Positions 50,046-59,243 are shown, counted from the first letter of the stretch. The stretch is 64,000 nucleotides of DNA from UBA946 sp031550725 (GCA_031550725.1 JAVBOH010000021.1:1-64000); one strand, 5' to 3'. A program made the numbers and translations. Notes: generated by a model not told the origin, from the letters alone.

Positions 50046-51515
50046 ATGAACAGAACAGCGGAATGCACTCTTGCCGATGGCAGAAAGCTTCCTTATGTTA
50101 TTACAGATAATCCGCCACGTGGCGGTATGAAATACACCTATTTTGCACCAGACAGGTCTTATGTTGTGCAGTTTTATAACGAGCCTAACAAGATAGATTT
50201 CAATATGCGTTCACGTATTGAGGCTATTATAGGGCGTTATAACCCGACAATTGCTGAAAACTTAGGCGGTGCTATCGGCAATGACGAAAAAATTGCCGAC
50301 TATTTTAAGGATAGATTTTGCTGGCCGACTGCTATTGTTGTTGCGCCTGAATTTGGAATTGTGACTGACACATACCCTGAGAATTTTTTCTTTGACGGCA
50401 ATGCTTCGCAGTTTCTTGATTTAAAGGGTAAGGATAAAAAAAGCAACTGGTTTACTTCAAGCAACAGGCGTTTTCTTAATAAAACAGAGCTTGGGGATTT
50501 TCGCTCAATGATGCAGATGTCGCTGCTTTTGGCAAGGTCTATACGCAGGCTTCATCAGGCAGGACTTGCGCATTCAGATTTGTCAAACAACAATGTTTTG
50601 ATTGACCCAAAGTCAGGAAACTGCGTTGTTATCGACATAGATTCACTGGTTGTACCTGGTTTATATCCACCTGAAGTTGCAGGTACAAGAGGGTATATTG
50701 CGCCTGAAGTTCTTGCGACAATGGAGATGGATAGAAACGACCCTAGGCGTATGATACCAAATTCATCTACTGACCTGCACGCACTTGCTGTTTTGATTTA
50801 TGAGTATCTTTTTAACCGTCATCCATTAATGGGACCAAAGATTTTTTCATCTAAATCGGCTGAGGAGGATGATTTCTTAGGGCTTGGTGAGCTAGCACTT
50901 TTCACTGAGCATCCGCACGATACATCAAACCGACCTGAATCATACAAATGGGGTATCAAGGATTTAGGTCCTCACCTTGAAAAGATGTTTATGCGCAGCT
51001 TTGTCGATGGACTGCATAATCCGTCGCTTCGTCCGTCTGCAATGGAATGGGAACGTGCTTTGGTACAGACATGGGATTTGCTGCATAAATGCTCAAACCC
51101 TGACTGTGAAAAGAAGTGGTTTGTTTTTTATGATATTAACAAGCCTGTTTGTCCTTGCTGCAAGACTTATATCAAGGATAGAAATATCGTCAGATTTACA
51201 CTTAATTCCGAGGTTAGAGGTCATACAGGACATTTTCGTAAGCATTCAGAGATGGATATTGTTAATAACACGCCTCTTTTCAAGTGGCATATGATGTCAA
51301 ATATTTTCCCTGATGAAAAGGCTGACAAAACCATGCAGGCTTATGTTTGCTGTCATAATGACAAATGGTATTTGATTAACAGCCATGCGGCAGGGTTAAT
51401 GTCGCCGCAGGGGAATTTAGTGCCGACAGGACAGGCTATTCACTTGCAGGATGGCACTGTTTTCAGGGCAAGCCGTGAGGATAGGGGTATTTTAGTTCAT
51501 GTCAGCATAAAATAG
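50046..51515 (+). CDS. TerY-associated protein kinase with zinc ribbon
   Basis: A 489-residue Ser/Thr kinase-like protein. Catalytic loop HSDLSNNN (176-183), metal-binding DID (197-199, in place of DFG), and GYIAPEV (216-222) are present; the beta-3 Lys of VAxK is not obvious (VVQFYN), as seen in other TerY-linked kinases. After the kinase domain comes a zinc ribbon (CSNPDCEKKW ... CPCC, about 352-380) and a C-terminal beta domain (about 430-489) with FHA-like spacing. It would phosphorylate targets on stress and be reversed by the adjacent PP2C. It ends 46 bp before the ATPase gene. Confidence 0.85.
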   Translation: MNRTAECTLADGRKLPYVITDNPPRGGMKYTYFAPDRSYVVQFYNEPNKIDFNMRSRIEAIIGRYNPTIAENLGGAIGNDEKIADYFKDRFCWPTAIVVAPEFGIVTDTYPENFFFDGNASQFLDLKGKDKKSNWFTSSNRRFLNKTELGDFRSMMQMSLLLARSIRRLHQAGLAHSDLSNNNVLIDPKSGNCVVIDIDSLVVPGLYPPEVAGTRGYIAPEVLATMEMDRNDPRRMIPNSSTDLHALAVLIYEYLFNRHPLMGPKIFSSKSAEEDDFLGLGELALFTEHPHDTSNRPESYKWGIKDLGPHLEKMFMRSFVDGLHNPSLRPSAMEWERALVQTWDLLHKCSNPDCEKKWFVFYDINKPVCPCCKTYIKDRNIVRFTLNSEVRGHTGHFRKHSEMDIVNNTPLFKWHMMSNIFPDEKADKTMQAYVCCHNDKWYLINSHAAGLMSPQGNLVPTGQAIHLQDGTVFRASREDRGILVHVSIK

Positions 51516-51561
51516 TCAAATAGTCGTTTAACTTAAAAATAAAAAAGGACGGTCTAATGAA

Positions 51562-54396
51562 ATGACTTTTAAAGGTCTTAGTGATGAACAAGTTATAAAA
51601 TCCCGTGAGGAACACGGAAGTAACGCTCTTTCCGAGGTTAAGGGCGAAACCTTTATGAAAAAGCTCCTTGCAAATTTCGGCGATCCTATGATAAAAATTT
51701 TGATGGTGGCGCTTGCTATAAATGTTGTTATTCTCATTTTAAGCAAGACTGGTGTTGTTGATGCCGATGTTGAATGGTATGAACCGCTTGGTATTGCTTT
51801 AGCTGTAATTCTTGCAACATTTGTATCAACATTTTCCGAATACCGCAATGAAAATGCTTTCCAGAAGCTTCAGGACGAGGCATCTAAAATAGTATGCAAG
51901 GTTTATCGTAACGGCGAAAATGTTGTTGAAATTCCGATTGACGATATTGTTACAGACGACCTTATTCTTCTTCAGTTTGGTGATAAAATCCCTGCTGACG
52001 GTATTATCGTTGACGGTAATATCAAGGTTGACCAGTCTGTTTTAAACGGTGAATCAAAAGAGGCTGCAAAGATTGCTGTGCCTGATGATTATGCTGATGA
52101 CGGTGCTCCATTAGATACACTTAACCCATACAAGATTTTCAAGGGTACTATCGTTTGTTCGGGTAATGCTGTTATGAAAGCAGTTTCTGTCGGCGATAAA
52201 ACTGAGTACGGAAAGATTGCCGCTGAACTTCAGCAGGATGATGAACGTGAGTCACCGCTTAAGGTTAAGCTTGCAGGACTTGCAGGCGGTATCAGTAAAT
52301 TTGGATATATGGGCGGTATCGCTATCGCTTTGGCTTTGATGTGTTCACGAATTTTTGGTACTGGGGTTACAGAATATTTTTCTGGCAGCTTTGGCGGCGT
52401 GCTTATTAAAGACTTGCTTGATGCTGTTATTCTTGCTGTAATCATTATCGTTATGGCTGTTCCTGAGGGACTTCCGCTTATGATTGCAATTGTATCTGCA
52501 CAGAACATGGGTAAGATGCTAAAGGATAACGTGCTTGTTCGTAAAATTGCAGGAATTGAAACTGCTGGCAGCTTAAACATTCTTTTCTCCGATAAAACTG
52601 GTACAATTACAAAGGGACTTCTTGAGGTTGTTAACTTCACAGATGGTTTTGGAAATGAATATAAAGAGTGCAGGGATATTGACAATATGCTTGGACGCTT
52701 GGCTGTTATGGCTATTTCGCAGAATACCACTTCAATTATCAATGGTGACAAGGTTATCGGCGGTAATGCCACCGAAAGAGCAGTTCTTACTTTTGCTAAG
52801 GACAGCATTTTAAACGACACATTGAACGCTCAAAAGATTACACAGCTTCCATTTTCAAGTGATAACAAATACTCCGCTACAACAATTTCAAACGGCGGTA
52901 AAACTATAACCTGTATTAAGGGTGCACCTGAAAAAATCATTGCAAAGTGCAAATATTTCTTTGATACAGACGGCAAAAAATTACCTATCGAGGACAACTG
53001 GATTATCGAAACTAAAATTGACGAGCTTGCAAGCCGTGCGATACGTGTACTTGCACTTGCTATTTCCGATGATAAAATTAATGACGATAAATTGCCTGAG
53101 GATGACTGGACTTTAATTGGTATTCTTGGTATTCGTGATGAAGTTCGTCCTGAGTCTGTGACTGCCATTGCAGAGGTGCAAAAGGCAGGCGTTCAGGTTG
53201 TTATGATAACTGGCGACAGAAAAGATACTGCTGTTGCTATTGCAAATGAGGCAGGACTTATTGATTGTGACGATGCTGTTATGCTGACATCTGATGAGCT
53301 TGCAGGAATGTCCGATGATGAAGTTACAAAAATTCTTCCTAAAATTCGTGTTATCTCCCGTGCGCTGCCATCTGATAAGTCACGTCTTGTTCGTCTTGCA
53401 CAGGAAAGCGGTCTTGTTGCAGGTATGACTGGTGATGGTGTTAACGACTCGCCTGCACTCAAAAAAGCCGACGTTGGCTTTGCCATGGGCGGTGGTACAG
53501 AGGTTGCTAAAGAGGCGTCCGATATTGTTATTCTTGATGATAACTTTAACTCGATTGACAAGGCGATTTTATATGGACGTACAATATTTAACTCTATTCG
53601 AAAATTTATCATTTTCCAGCTAACTATCAATGTTGTAGCGGTTACAATTTCGTTTATATGCCCTCTTTTGAGCATGGATAATCCGCTTACAATCACACAA
53701 ATTCTTTGGGTTAATCTTGTTATGGATACTCTAGCGGCACTTGCATTCGGCGGCGAGCCTGCACTTCATCGTTTTATGGATGAAAAGCCGAAGTCACGCC
53801 TAGAGCCTATCGTTTCAAAAGCTATGTGGGGACAGATTTTAACAGGTGCAATTTGGGCAGTTTTAGTAAGCCTAGCCTTCTTGCTCGTTACACCGCTTCA
53901 GACTATGTTCTTAAACAATGATGCTCTTGCATTCAAATCATATGATGACATGATTTATGACACAAACACTGTTATATCAGCACCAACTGTAAACCATGTT
54001 GACAAGGCAATTCAGCATATGTATAATAAGGGTATCATAACTGAAATTGACGCATTTGAAAGCGGTGTTCTTGCTTCTGATTTGTTCAAGTATGTTTTCA
54101 CAGGATACTTTGCATTGTTCATCTTTATTGCTGTGTTTAATGCATTTAATGCTCGTACTGACAAGCTTGACCTTTTTGATAATCTTGGCAAGAATAAGGG
54201 TTTCCTTAAAATTCTTGGCATTATCGTTGTTGTTCAGGTTGGTATGACATATTTAGGCGGTGCTGTAATGAGCTGTTATGGCTTGACTGCGACACAATGG
54301 CTTGTTATTATAGGGCTTGCGCTGACAATAATTCCTGTTGACATTATCAGAAAGCTTATTGTTGGTTCAGGTAATACAGCGAAAGAAATAGATTGA
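51562..54396 (+). CDS. P-type Ca2+-transporting ATPase (PMCA type)
   Basis: A 944-residue P2B-type ATPase. Helix M4 motif VPEGLPLMIAIVS, phosphorylation site SDKTGTITKG with Asp344, MITGDRKDTA, and hinge GMTGDGVNDSPALKKADVGFAMG are all present, with about ten membrane helices. It pumps Ca2+ (perhaps Mn2+) out of the cytosol. Following a TerY triad and preceding a TerD gene places it in the group of Ter systems proposed to handle metal stress. A loop of about 60 residues near 790-850 interrupts two C-terminal helices. AAAAGGACGG precedes the ATG. Confidence 0.92.
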   Translation: MTFKGLSDEQVIKSREEHGSNALSEVKGETFMKKLLANFGDPMIKILMVALAINVVILILSKTGVVDADVEWYEPLGIALAVILATFVSTFSEYRNENAFQKLQDEASKIVCKVYRNGENVVEIPIDDIVTDDLILLQFGDKIPADGIIVDGNIKVDQSVLNGESKEAAKIAVPDDYADDGAPLDTLNPYKIFKGTIVCSGNAVMKAVSVGDKTEYGKIAAELQQDDERESPLKVKLAGLAGGISKFGYMGGIAIALALMCSRIFGTGVTEYFSGSFGGVLIKDLLDAVILAVIIIVMAVPEGLPLMIAIVSAQNMGKMLKDNVLVRKIAGIETAGSLNILFSDKTGTITKGLLEVVNFTDGFGNEYKECRDIDNMLGRLAVMAISQNTTSIINGDKVIGGNATERAVLTFAKDSILNDTLNAQKITQLPFSSDNKYSATTISNGGKTITCIKGAPEKIIAKCKYFFDTDGKKLPIEDNWIIETKIDELASRAIRVLALAISDDKINDDKLPEDDWTLIGILGIRDEVRPESVTAIAEVQKAGVQVVMITGDRKDTAVAIANEAGLIDCDDAVMLTSDELAGMSDDEVTKILPKIRVISRALPSDKSRLVRLAQESGLVAGMTGDGVNDSPALKKADVGFAMGGGTEVAKEASDIVILDDNFNSIDKAILYGRTIFNSIRKFIIFQLTINVVAVTISFICPLLSMDNPLTITQILWVNLVMDTLAALAFGGEPALHRFMDEKPKSRLEPIVSKAMWGQILTGAIWAVLVSLAFLLVTPLQTMFLNNDALAFKSYDDMIYDTNTVISAPTVNHVDKAIQHMYNKGIITEIDAFESGVLASDLFKYVFTGYFALFIFIAVFNAFNARTDKLDLFDNLGKNKGFLKILGIIVVVQVGMTYLGGAVMSCYGLTATQWLVIIGLALTIIPVDIIRKLIVGSGNTAKEID

Positions 54397-54481
54397 TATT
54401 ATTAAGCAACACTACACAGCTTTGATGTTTAACAACAAAAAAGCTGTATGGTGCTGTTTATGTTTGTGAGGTGTAAAGTAA

Positions 54482-55756
54482 TTGAACAATGCACATATAC
54501 AAAGCCTTTTGGATAGTGTTGCATCATATGGCACTTGTACTCTGCCATGTGGTGAATTTGAAGGACCGTTTGTAATTAGCAAGCCTTGTACTGTTATCGG
54601 TGACAACACTACATTGTGGAGTGGAAATGAAAGCATTCTGACTGTTAAAGCAGCGGGAGTAGTATTAAAAAATCTGCGTATTGAGATAACAAACGATTCA
54701 CTGCCGCCGCATAAAAATATTTCAGTATATTCCATGACACATGACACTGTATTTGAAAATGTTGAAATAATCGGTAATCTTGCTGGAATATCCGGTGAGG
54801 AAAACTACTGGGGTGTGCCAAAGGTTTTAAATCTTGGAAGATTTCCCTCCGATAAAAGAAATACCTTTACTGCTATTTTGGATGTGCCTGTTAAAACAGA
54901 AATATCTGCTAAATTTTATGATGTTACTATAACGCCGACTGTGCTTAATGCAGGGCGGAATATTGTTACAATAACTGCTGATGCTGTTCGTGGCGGCTCA
55001 TACATATATGGTGAGATACTGCTGAAATCGGCTGTTACAAGGCGTATTTATTTAAGCGGCTCGGCTGATGAAAGCCTGACTGAATGCTTTAACGATACAC
55101 TTATTTTTGAGGCATCCGAATATAATGCTGCGGTTAATTTTAATGCAGAGGATGATTTTTCGGAGAATATTATTTATCCCGAAAAGATATTTAATCACCC
55201 TAATGAGCAGACCTTGTATGCTCCTAATAAAAGTGAGGAGTACATTGTAAAAAGGGGACAGCATATCCCAATTTCAGCTAGCAATATTGATGTCGAGATG
55301 GTTTGTACGGCGTTTGATTTCCCAATTGATATTGATACCTTTGCATTTATGCTTGACAGCAAGGGTGTTGTGAAAGCGAATGGCAGGTTTATTTTTTATA
55401 ATAATGACCATTCCTTATGCGGCAGTGTTAAGTACCTTAATGCTCCTGATAAAAGGGTTATGTATGCTAATTTAAAGAATGTTCCTAAGGATGTCATGCA
55501 GATTGATATGGCATTTTCAATTTATGATAATGCTCCTGATGTTAATTTTTCAAGGGTTAAGGACCCAGCGATTAAGATTTGCTGCGATGATGGAAAAACG
55601 TATATTTTTCCGCTTGCAGGTAAGCTGACAGAAAAAACTATTGTCGGAATTGAGCTTAGACGTAAGGACAGCGAGTGGATATTATCGCCGCTTGGGATGA
55701 TTTATAAGTATGGCATTAATGAGCTTTGTGATAGCTATGGAGTTATTGCTCAATAA
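54482..55756 (+). CDS. TerD-domain protein with N-terminal beta-helix-like region
   Basis: A 424-residue protein. Residues about 1-90 have the repeating strand-turn pattern of a right-handed beta-helix (pectate lyase/NosD type: FEGPFVISKPCTVIGDNTTLW, split by turns, then ILTVKAAGVVLKNLRIE). Residues about 95-250 form another beta-rich part. From about 253 the TerD domain is clear: VKRGQHIPIS, DIDTFAFMLDSKGVV, FIFYNNDHSLCGSVKYL, NLKNVPKDVMQIDMAFSIY, and ELRRKDSEWILSPLG. TerD binds Ca2+ through Asp-rich loops; the usual GDN/GDDE loop is here replaced (NAPDKRVMY), so binding may be altered. TTG start behind GAGGTG. Last gene of the Ter-type module. Confidence 0.78.
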   Translation: MNNAHIQSLLDSVASYGTCTLPCGEFEGPFVISKPCTVIGDNTTLWSGNESILTVKAAGVVLKNLRIEITNDSLPPHKNISVYSMTHDTVFENVEIIGNLAGISGEENYWGVPKVLNLGRFPSDKRNTFTAILDVPVKTEISAKFYDVTITPTVLNAGRNIVTITADAVRGGSYIYGEILLKSAVTRRIYLSGSADESLTECFNDTLIFEASEYNAAVNFNAEDDFSENIIYPEKIFNHPNEQTLYAPNKSEEYIVKRGQHIPISASNIDVEMVCTAFDFPIDIDTFAFMLDSKGVVKANGRFIFYNNDHSLCGSVKYLNAPDKRVMYANLKNVPKDVMQIDMAFSIYDNAPDVNFSRVKDPAIKICCDDGKTYIFPLAGKLTEKTIVGIELRRKDSEWILSPLGMIYKYGINELCDSYGVIAQ

Positions 55757-55767
55757 TCAGCAGTCGT

Positions 55768-55818
55768 TAAAAAACGGCATATACATCAGAAAAAAACTGA
55801 TGTATATGCCGTTTTATA
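55768..55818 (+). terminator. Terminator of the Ter-type module
   Basis: AAAACGGCATATACATCAG pairs with CTGATGTATATGCCGTTTT (19 bp) over a loop of A residues. Very strong. Confidence 0.9.
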
Positions 55819-55960
55819 CTATTTGTCGCATTAAAATTGCAGTTACCAGACTTAAAGCTTTTTATAGAACGAATAGCAAAGGGTGTTAAACTACCGATTT
55901 TAAGCATTGAGCAGTATTTTATGTATAGCTTTTTATGTTTAAAACAACAGGATGGAAAAT

Positions 55961-56290
55961 TCATACAATAACCTCATTACTGAATTTTGTGTGCAATTCA
56001 CATTCATTTTCTGAATATACATAAAAAACAGTTTTTAAGCGGTATATACCATTTGAAATGCCATTCTTTTGATTTTTTGCCAAGCAAGTATGTCCATAAT
56101 AATCGTTATTCCACATATCCATATCGATCCATGTGTTGCCGTATTTCTTTTTCTGCAACGTCTGAGTAAGAGCGATATGAGTGGTAAGTCCGAAATATCC
56201 TGATGCTCTGCTTATACAGTTTGCAGTATCTCTCGAAACAGATAACGACGAACCACATATTTCAAGAAAGAAACTAGACTGAACGCTCAT
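55961..56290 (-). CDS. Small DUF6147-like protein lacking a signal peptide
   Basis: A 109-residue beta protein resembling the small exported proteins of clostridia that have GSSLSVS...C.SRASGY and TLQKK.....W......W followed by YRLKTVFYVY (DUF6147-like pattern). Those normally have an N-terminal signal peptide; here ATG 56290, 9 nt after AAAGGAC, opens directly in the domain. It may have lost its export signal or be a shortened copy. It follows the operon of sigma, anti-sigma and a similar exported protein on the same strand. Confidence 0.55.
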   Translation of the reverse strand: MSVQSSFFLEICGSSLSVSRDTANCISRASGYFGLTTHIALTQTLQKKKYGNTWIDMDMWNNDYYGHTCLAKNQKNGISNGIYRLKTVFYVYSENECELHTKFSNEVIV

Positions 56291-56416
56291 TTTTGGTAAG
56301 TCCTTTACGAGTAATTTTTAATATTAAATAGCATAATATCTGTTTAATCATCATAAACAGATATTATGAAATTTATGTAAGGTAGTAAAATTTATTTTTT
56401 GTTTTTTATTTAATAT

Positions 56417-56818
56417 TTAGTTGTACTTTTGAGTTGTTGAAACAGAAACATCCTCTGATGTTCCATTGCGGTTAACGGTTGCATATAATGTAAGGGTATA
56501 AGTGCTTCCTTTGGAAACACCATCATATACCTTGCCAACGTTCAATGTGTTAGTTGAGCTTGATAAACCAGTCCATGATTTAATAACAGATCCGCTGCTA
56601 TCTTTAAGAACAAGTGAGCCATCGGAAATGGTTGCACCGGAATATCCATTTACTGTTCCACCACATTCTGCACCATATGTTGAACTATAAGTTAATGTTA
56701 CAGATAAGTTAGCAGTGTTTGAATATCTCGCATAAGCGGTGATTGTCAAAAGTGTCAAAGTTATTGCAGTCACAATTAATGTCATAATTAATTTTTTGGA
56801 TTTTTTATTAGTATTAAT
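56417..56818 (-). CDS. Small exported beta protein, apparent ATT start
   Basis: A 133-residue protein: signal peptide with basic N-region, hydrophobic core ending at TAYA (about residue 30), then a beta domain of about 100 residues rich in Ser/Thr/Gly (LSVTLTYSSTYGAECGG...). The nearest ATG (56785) lies inside the signal peptide and leaves no basic residues and no ribosome binding site. GGAGG at about 56827-56831 is 8 nt from ATT 56818, and the resulting NTNKKSKKLIM extension makes a normal signal peptide. So ATT is probably the start. Function unknown; possibly the product or sensor partner of the ECF system encoded upstream. Confidence 0.62.
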   Translation of the reverse strand: MNTNKKSKKLIMTLIVTAITLTLLTITAYARYSNTANLSVTLTYSSTYGAECGGTVNGYSGATISDGSLVLKDSSGSVIKSWTGLSSSTNTLNVGKVYDGVSKGSTYTLTLYATVNRNGTSEDVSVSTTQKYN

Positions 56819-56897
56819 ATTGATAACCTCCTACATTTTTTACAGCCTTACACAACATAAACGACAAAATAATACATTTTACGACAAACTTTTCAAA

Positions 56898-57599
56898 CTA
56901 TTTTATATTTTCGGCAATCTTCACAAGTTCATCAAACGATAGTTGTGAAATAATGCCATATGAATACCCTTCTTTATACCACATTAACTGGGATGGGACA
57001 TCAATATTATTGGTTTCATAAAAGTAATACTCCTGACCGTTAATAGTGATAATTGTATATTCGTTATTCTCGTTATCATAATTTTGTATTGTCGATGGTG
57101 CCAATTTGTAATTAAATCTTATTTCAGTTTCTTCACTCATATTCTCATAAACTAAATTAACATATGATACGAAATAATAAGCACTTCTCAACTCATAACC
57201 ATCAGGAATATATCCAAACTGTTTGTTTCTGTCAAATTCATCGCTTGAAATTTCATTGCCATTAAACTTGTATTCGTCATGCGTGTTGAATACCGTTCTG
57301 ATAACATTCATAACGGCGGCATTCACAGACGGAACAGTTAAAAGTCCGCTAAACAAAATACCCATGACAGCAGCGGCTGTTACCAATACTTTTGCAGCAC
57401 CCTTGCTTGTTGTCATGATAATATCCTTTCTGCCAACAGATGATTTAATATGCTTGATAGTTTTCTCGAAATTCTTTGAAAAATCGTGTTTTTCTGTTTG
57501 AGAGTTTATTTCATCGATTTCTTTATTACTGCTTTCTATAAGAGCATCTTTCAAAATAATATCAAAAATTGCGTCCTTTGCTCCTTTACTTAATGGCAT
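56898..57599 (-). CDS. Anti-sigma factor-like protein with DUF4367-type domain
   Basis: A 233-residue membrane protein: cytoplasmic N-terminal part (about 1-75, Lys/Glu-rich, able to bind sigma), one membrane helix (AAKVLVTAAAVMGILFSGLL, about 66-88), and an exterior domain resembling DUF4367 (YIPDGYEL..., NGQEYYFYE, and the final LSFDELVKIAENIK). It overlaps the end of the sigma gene by 14 nt, a usual layout for ECF sigma/anti-sigma pairs. ATG 57599 is 6 nt from GGAGG; the ATG at 57605 touches that site. Confidence 0.8.
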   Translation of the reverse strand: MPLSKGAKDAIFDIILKDALIESSNKEIDEINSQTEKHDFSKNFEKTIKHIKSSVGRKDIIMTTSKGAAKVLVTAAAVMGILFSGLLTVPSVNAAVMNVIRTVFNTHDEYKFNGNEISSDEFDRNKQFGYIPDGYELRSAYYFVSYVNLVYENMSEETEIRFNYKLAPSTIQNYDNENNEYTIITINGQEYYFYETNNIDVPSQLMWYKEGYSYGIISQLSFDELVKIAENIK

Positions 57600-58143
57600 A
57601 ACCATCCTCCTCTAGTTTCTTTTGTAAAATTTTCTTCCCACGCAAAATACGCTGTTCAACAGTACGTTTTTCAATTTTTAAAGCTTGTGCTATTTCTTCA
57701 TTAGAATATTCATGAATAAGTTTTAGTTTTAATGTTTCACTATACACATCTTTTAACTCATCAATAGCTGTAACTAATCTCTCATAACCACTGTCGGTAA
57801 TCATATTCTGCAAGGTGTCGGTTGATATATCAATAATTTCATTACTTACATCGATATCATTATTATGTTTGTCAATATGCTCCGTTTTAATTTTATCGAG
57901 TGAAGTAGTCTTTACTATAATAACGATGAAACTTGCAGTTTTACGACAATTTGGGTCGCTAAATTTTGAAATATTTTTTGCAATCTTAAAAAAGCTTTCC
58001 TGAACAGCCTCTTCAGCAAGTGCATTACTTTTCAAAATTGACATTGCCTTTTGGTACATCATTTCTTTGTAGGTATCATAGATTATAGTGAATTTTTCTT
58101 TGTCACTTGGTTCATCAATAAGTGTTAAGTATAAAGCAGTCAT
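57586..58143 (-). CDS. ECF-type RNA polymerase sigma factor
   Basis: A 185-residue sigma-70-family factor. Region 2 (IYDTYKEMMYQKAMSILKSNALAEEAVQESFFKIAKNI, shown in pieces: residues about 22-60, with the AEEAVQESF core) and region 4 helix-turn-helix (LKLKLIHEYSNEEIAQALKIEKRTVEQRILRGKKIL, about 140-175) are both visible. It would direct transcription in response to an envelope signal sensed by the anti-sigma factor. ATG 58143 is 9 nt from AAAGGA; earlier ATGs overlap that site. Confidence 0.9.
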   Translation of the reverse strand: MTALYLTLIDEPSDKEKFTIIYDTYKEMMYQKAMSILKSNALAEEAVQESFFKIAKNISKFSDPNCRKTASFIVIIVKTTSLDKIKTEHIDKHNNDIDVSNEIIDISTDTLQNMITDSGYERLVTAIDELKDVYSETLKLKLIHEYSNEEIAQALKIEKRTVEQRILRGKKILQKKLEEDGYAIK

Positions 58144-58274
58144 TTTCATCATCCTTTTTATGTTTATTTAAGTCAACTATTAAATTTTATCATAATATGT
58201 GAAAAAAAGCAATATTATTTAGTATAATTATTAATTTTTGCTTTCTCTTAGTTATCAAATTTATATATAATACA

Positions 58275-58313
58275 TAAAAAAGCCACTTAATACTAATTTT
58301 GTATTAAGTGGCT
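58275..58313 (-). terminator. nth terminator
   Basis: AGCCACTTAATAC pairs with GTATTAAGTGGCT over 7 nt, with TTTTTT following on the minus strand. It lies just after the nth stop codon. Confidence 0.88.
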
Positions 58314-58321
58314 GAAACTTT

Positions 58322-58993
58322 TTATTTTTTTGTTATTCTGCATTCAAACACTTTTCCTGAAATGTCATGTTCATTTATGTAATTCTTCAACGGACATAAT
58401 TCGCATTTTGGTGCTCTTGCAGTGCAATACTCACGTCCGAAAAACACAATTCTATGGCAAAATTCCGATGATTTTTCAGGCGGTATTAATTTTTTCAGGT
58501 CATTCTCAACCTTTTGCGGCTCTGTGTTGCCAGTAAGTCCTAATCGCCCTGTAATTCTAATGAAATGTGTATCGGTTACTATTGCAGGCTGTCCATGAAT
58601 GTCACCCATTATCAGATTTGCAGTCTTTCGTCCGATACCAGAAAGGCTTGTCAGCTCCTCTATTGTTTTTGGGATTTCACCGCCGAATTTTTCTATCAGC
58701 ATTTGTGCCATCTGTACTATGCTTAACGCCTTGGTTTTATATAGTCCGCATGGTTTTACTATTTCTGCAACTTCATCCACATCGGCATTTGCAAACGCTT
58801 CAAGTGTATTGTATCTATTAAACAAGGTCTTTGTAACAATATTAACTCTCGCATCGGTGCATTGGGCAGACAATCGTCCTGCTATCATGAGTTCATATGG
58901 CTTTGACTTGTCATATTCAAGCATACAAGCTGTTTCGGGATATATTTCTTCCAGTCCGCTTACAACCAATAGTGCTATGTCCTTTTTTTTCAT
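58322..58993 (-). CDS. nth: Endonuclease III
   Basis: A 223-residue DNA glycosylase/AP lyase for oxidised pyrimidines. Helix-hairpin-helix LSGIGRKTANLI (near 116-127) with the catalytic Lys, and catalytic Asp in VTDTHFIRITGRLGL (near 140). The iron-sulphur loop has C-x6-C-x2-C (CTARAPKCELC, near 187-197) but the fourth Cys expected five residues later is Ile, so the 4Fe-4S cluster may be missing or use another ligand (a Cys occurs near the C-terminus). GGAGG precedes the ATG. Divergent from a gene with LexA-type boxes. Confidence 0.92.
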   Translation of the reverse strand: MKKKDIALLVVSGLEEIYPETACMLEYDKSKPYELMIAGRLSAQCTDARVNIVTKTLFNRYNTLEAFANADVDEVAEIVKPCGLYKTKALSIVQMAQMLIEKFGGEIPKTIEELTSLSGIGRKTANLIMGDIHGQPAIVTDTHFIRITGRLGLTGNTEPQKVENDLKKLIPPEKSSEFCHRIVFFGREYCTARAPKCELCPLKNYINEHDISGKVFECRITKK

Positions 58994-59100
58994 TGATATT
59001 CCTCCTATACAAAACGTATATTCTTCAATTTAATATACATTGCATAAATATAAGACTCGTTATTTGTAATATGTGCCGAAAAATACGTTCTCTTTTTGTA

Positions 59101-59183
59101 GAAAATATGTTCGAAATTTGCTTGACAAACAGGCACAAGTGTTCTATAATATATATCAGAACATATGTATTGAACGTTTGTTC
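59101..59183 (+). promoter_or_regulatory. SOS-type promoter with three LexA-like boxes
   Basis: Perfect TTGACA (59122-59127), 17 bp, perfect TATAAT (59145-59150). GAACGTTTGTTC (59172-59183) is a perfect GAAC-N4-GTTC LexA/DinR core. GAAAATATGTTC (59101-59112) has one mismatch and GAACATATGTAT (59159-59170) two. The boxes flank a consensus promoter, as expected of a gene kept tightly off and strongly induced by DNA damage. Confidence 0.75.
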
Positions 59184-59243
59184 AAATGTTTTTATGGTAA
59201 TGTAAAAAGAAAAGATACATACAAATTGAAAGGATGTACCAAT

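Noticed and set aside
54482..55756. Pectate lyase or other polysaccharide-degrading enzyme
   Set aside because: There is no signal peptide and no catalytic motif, and the C-terminal half is TerD.
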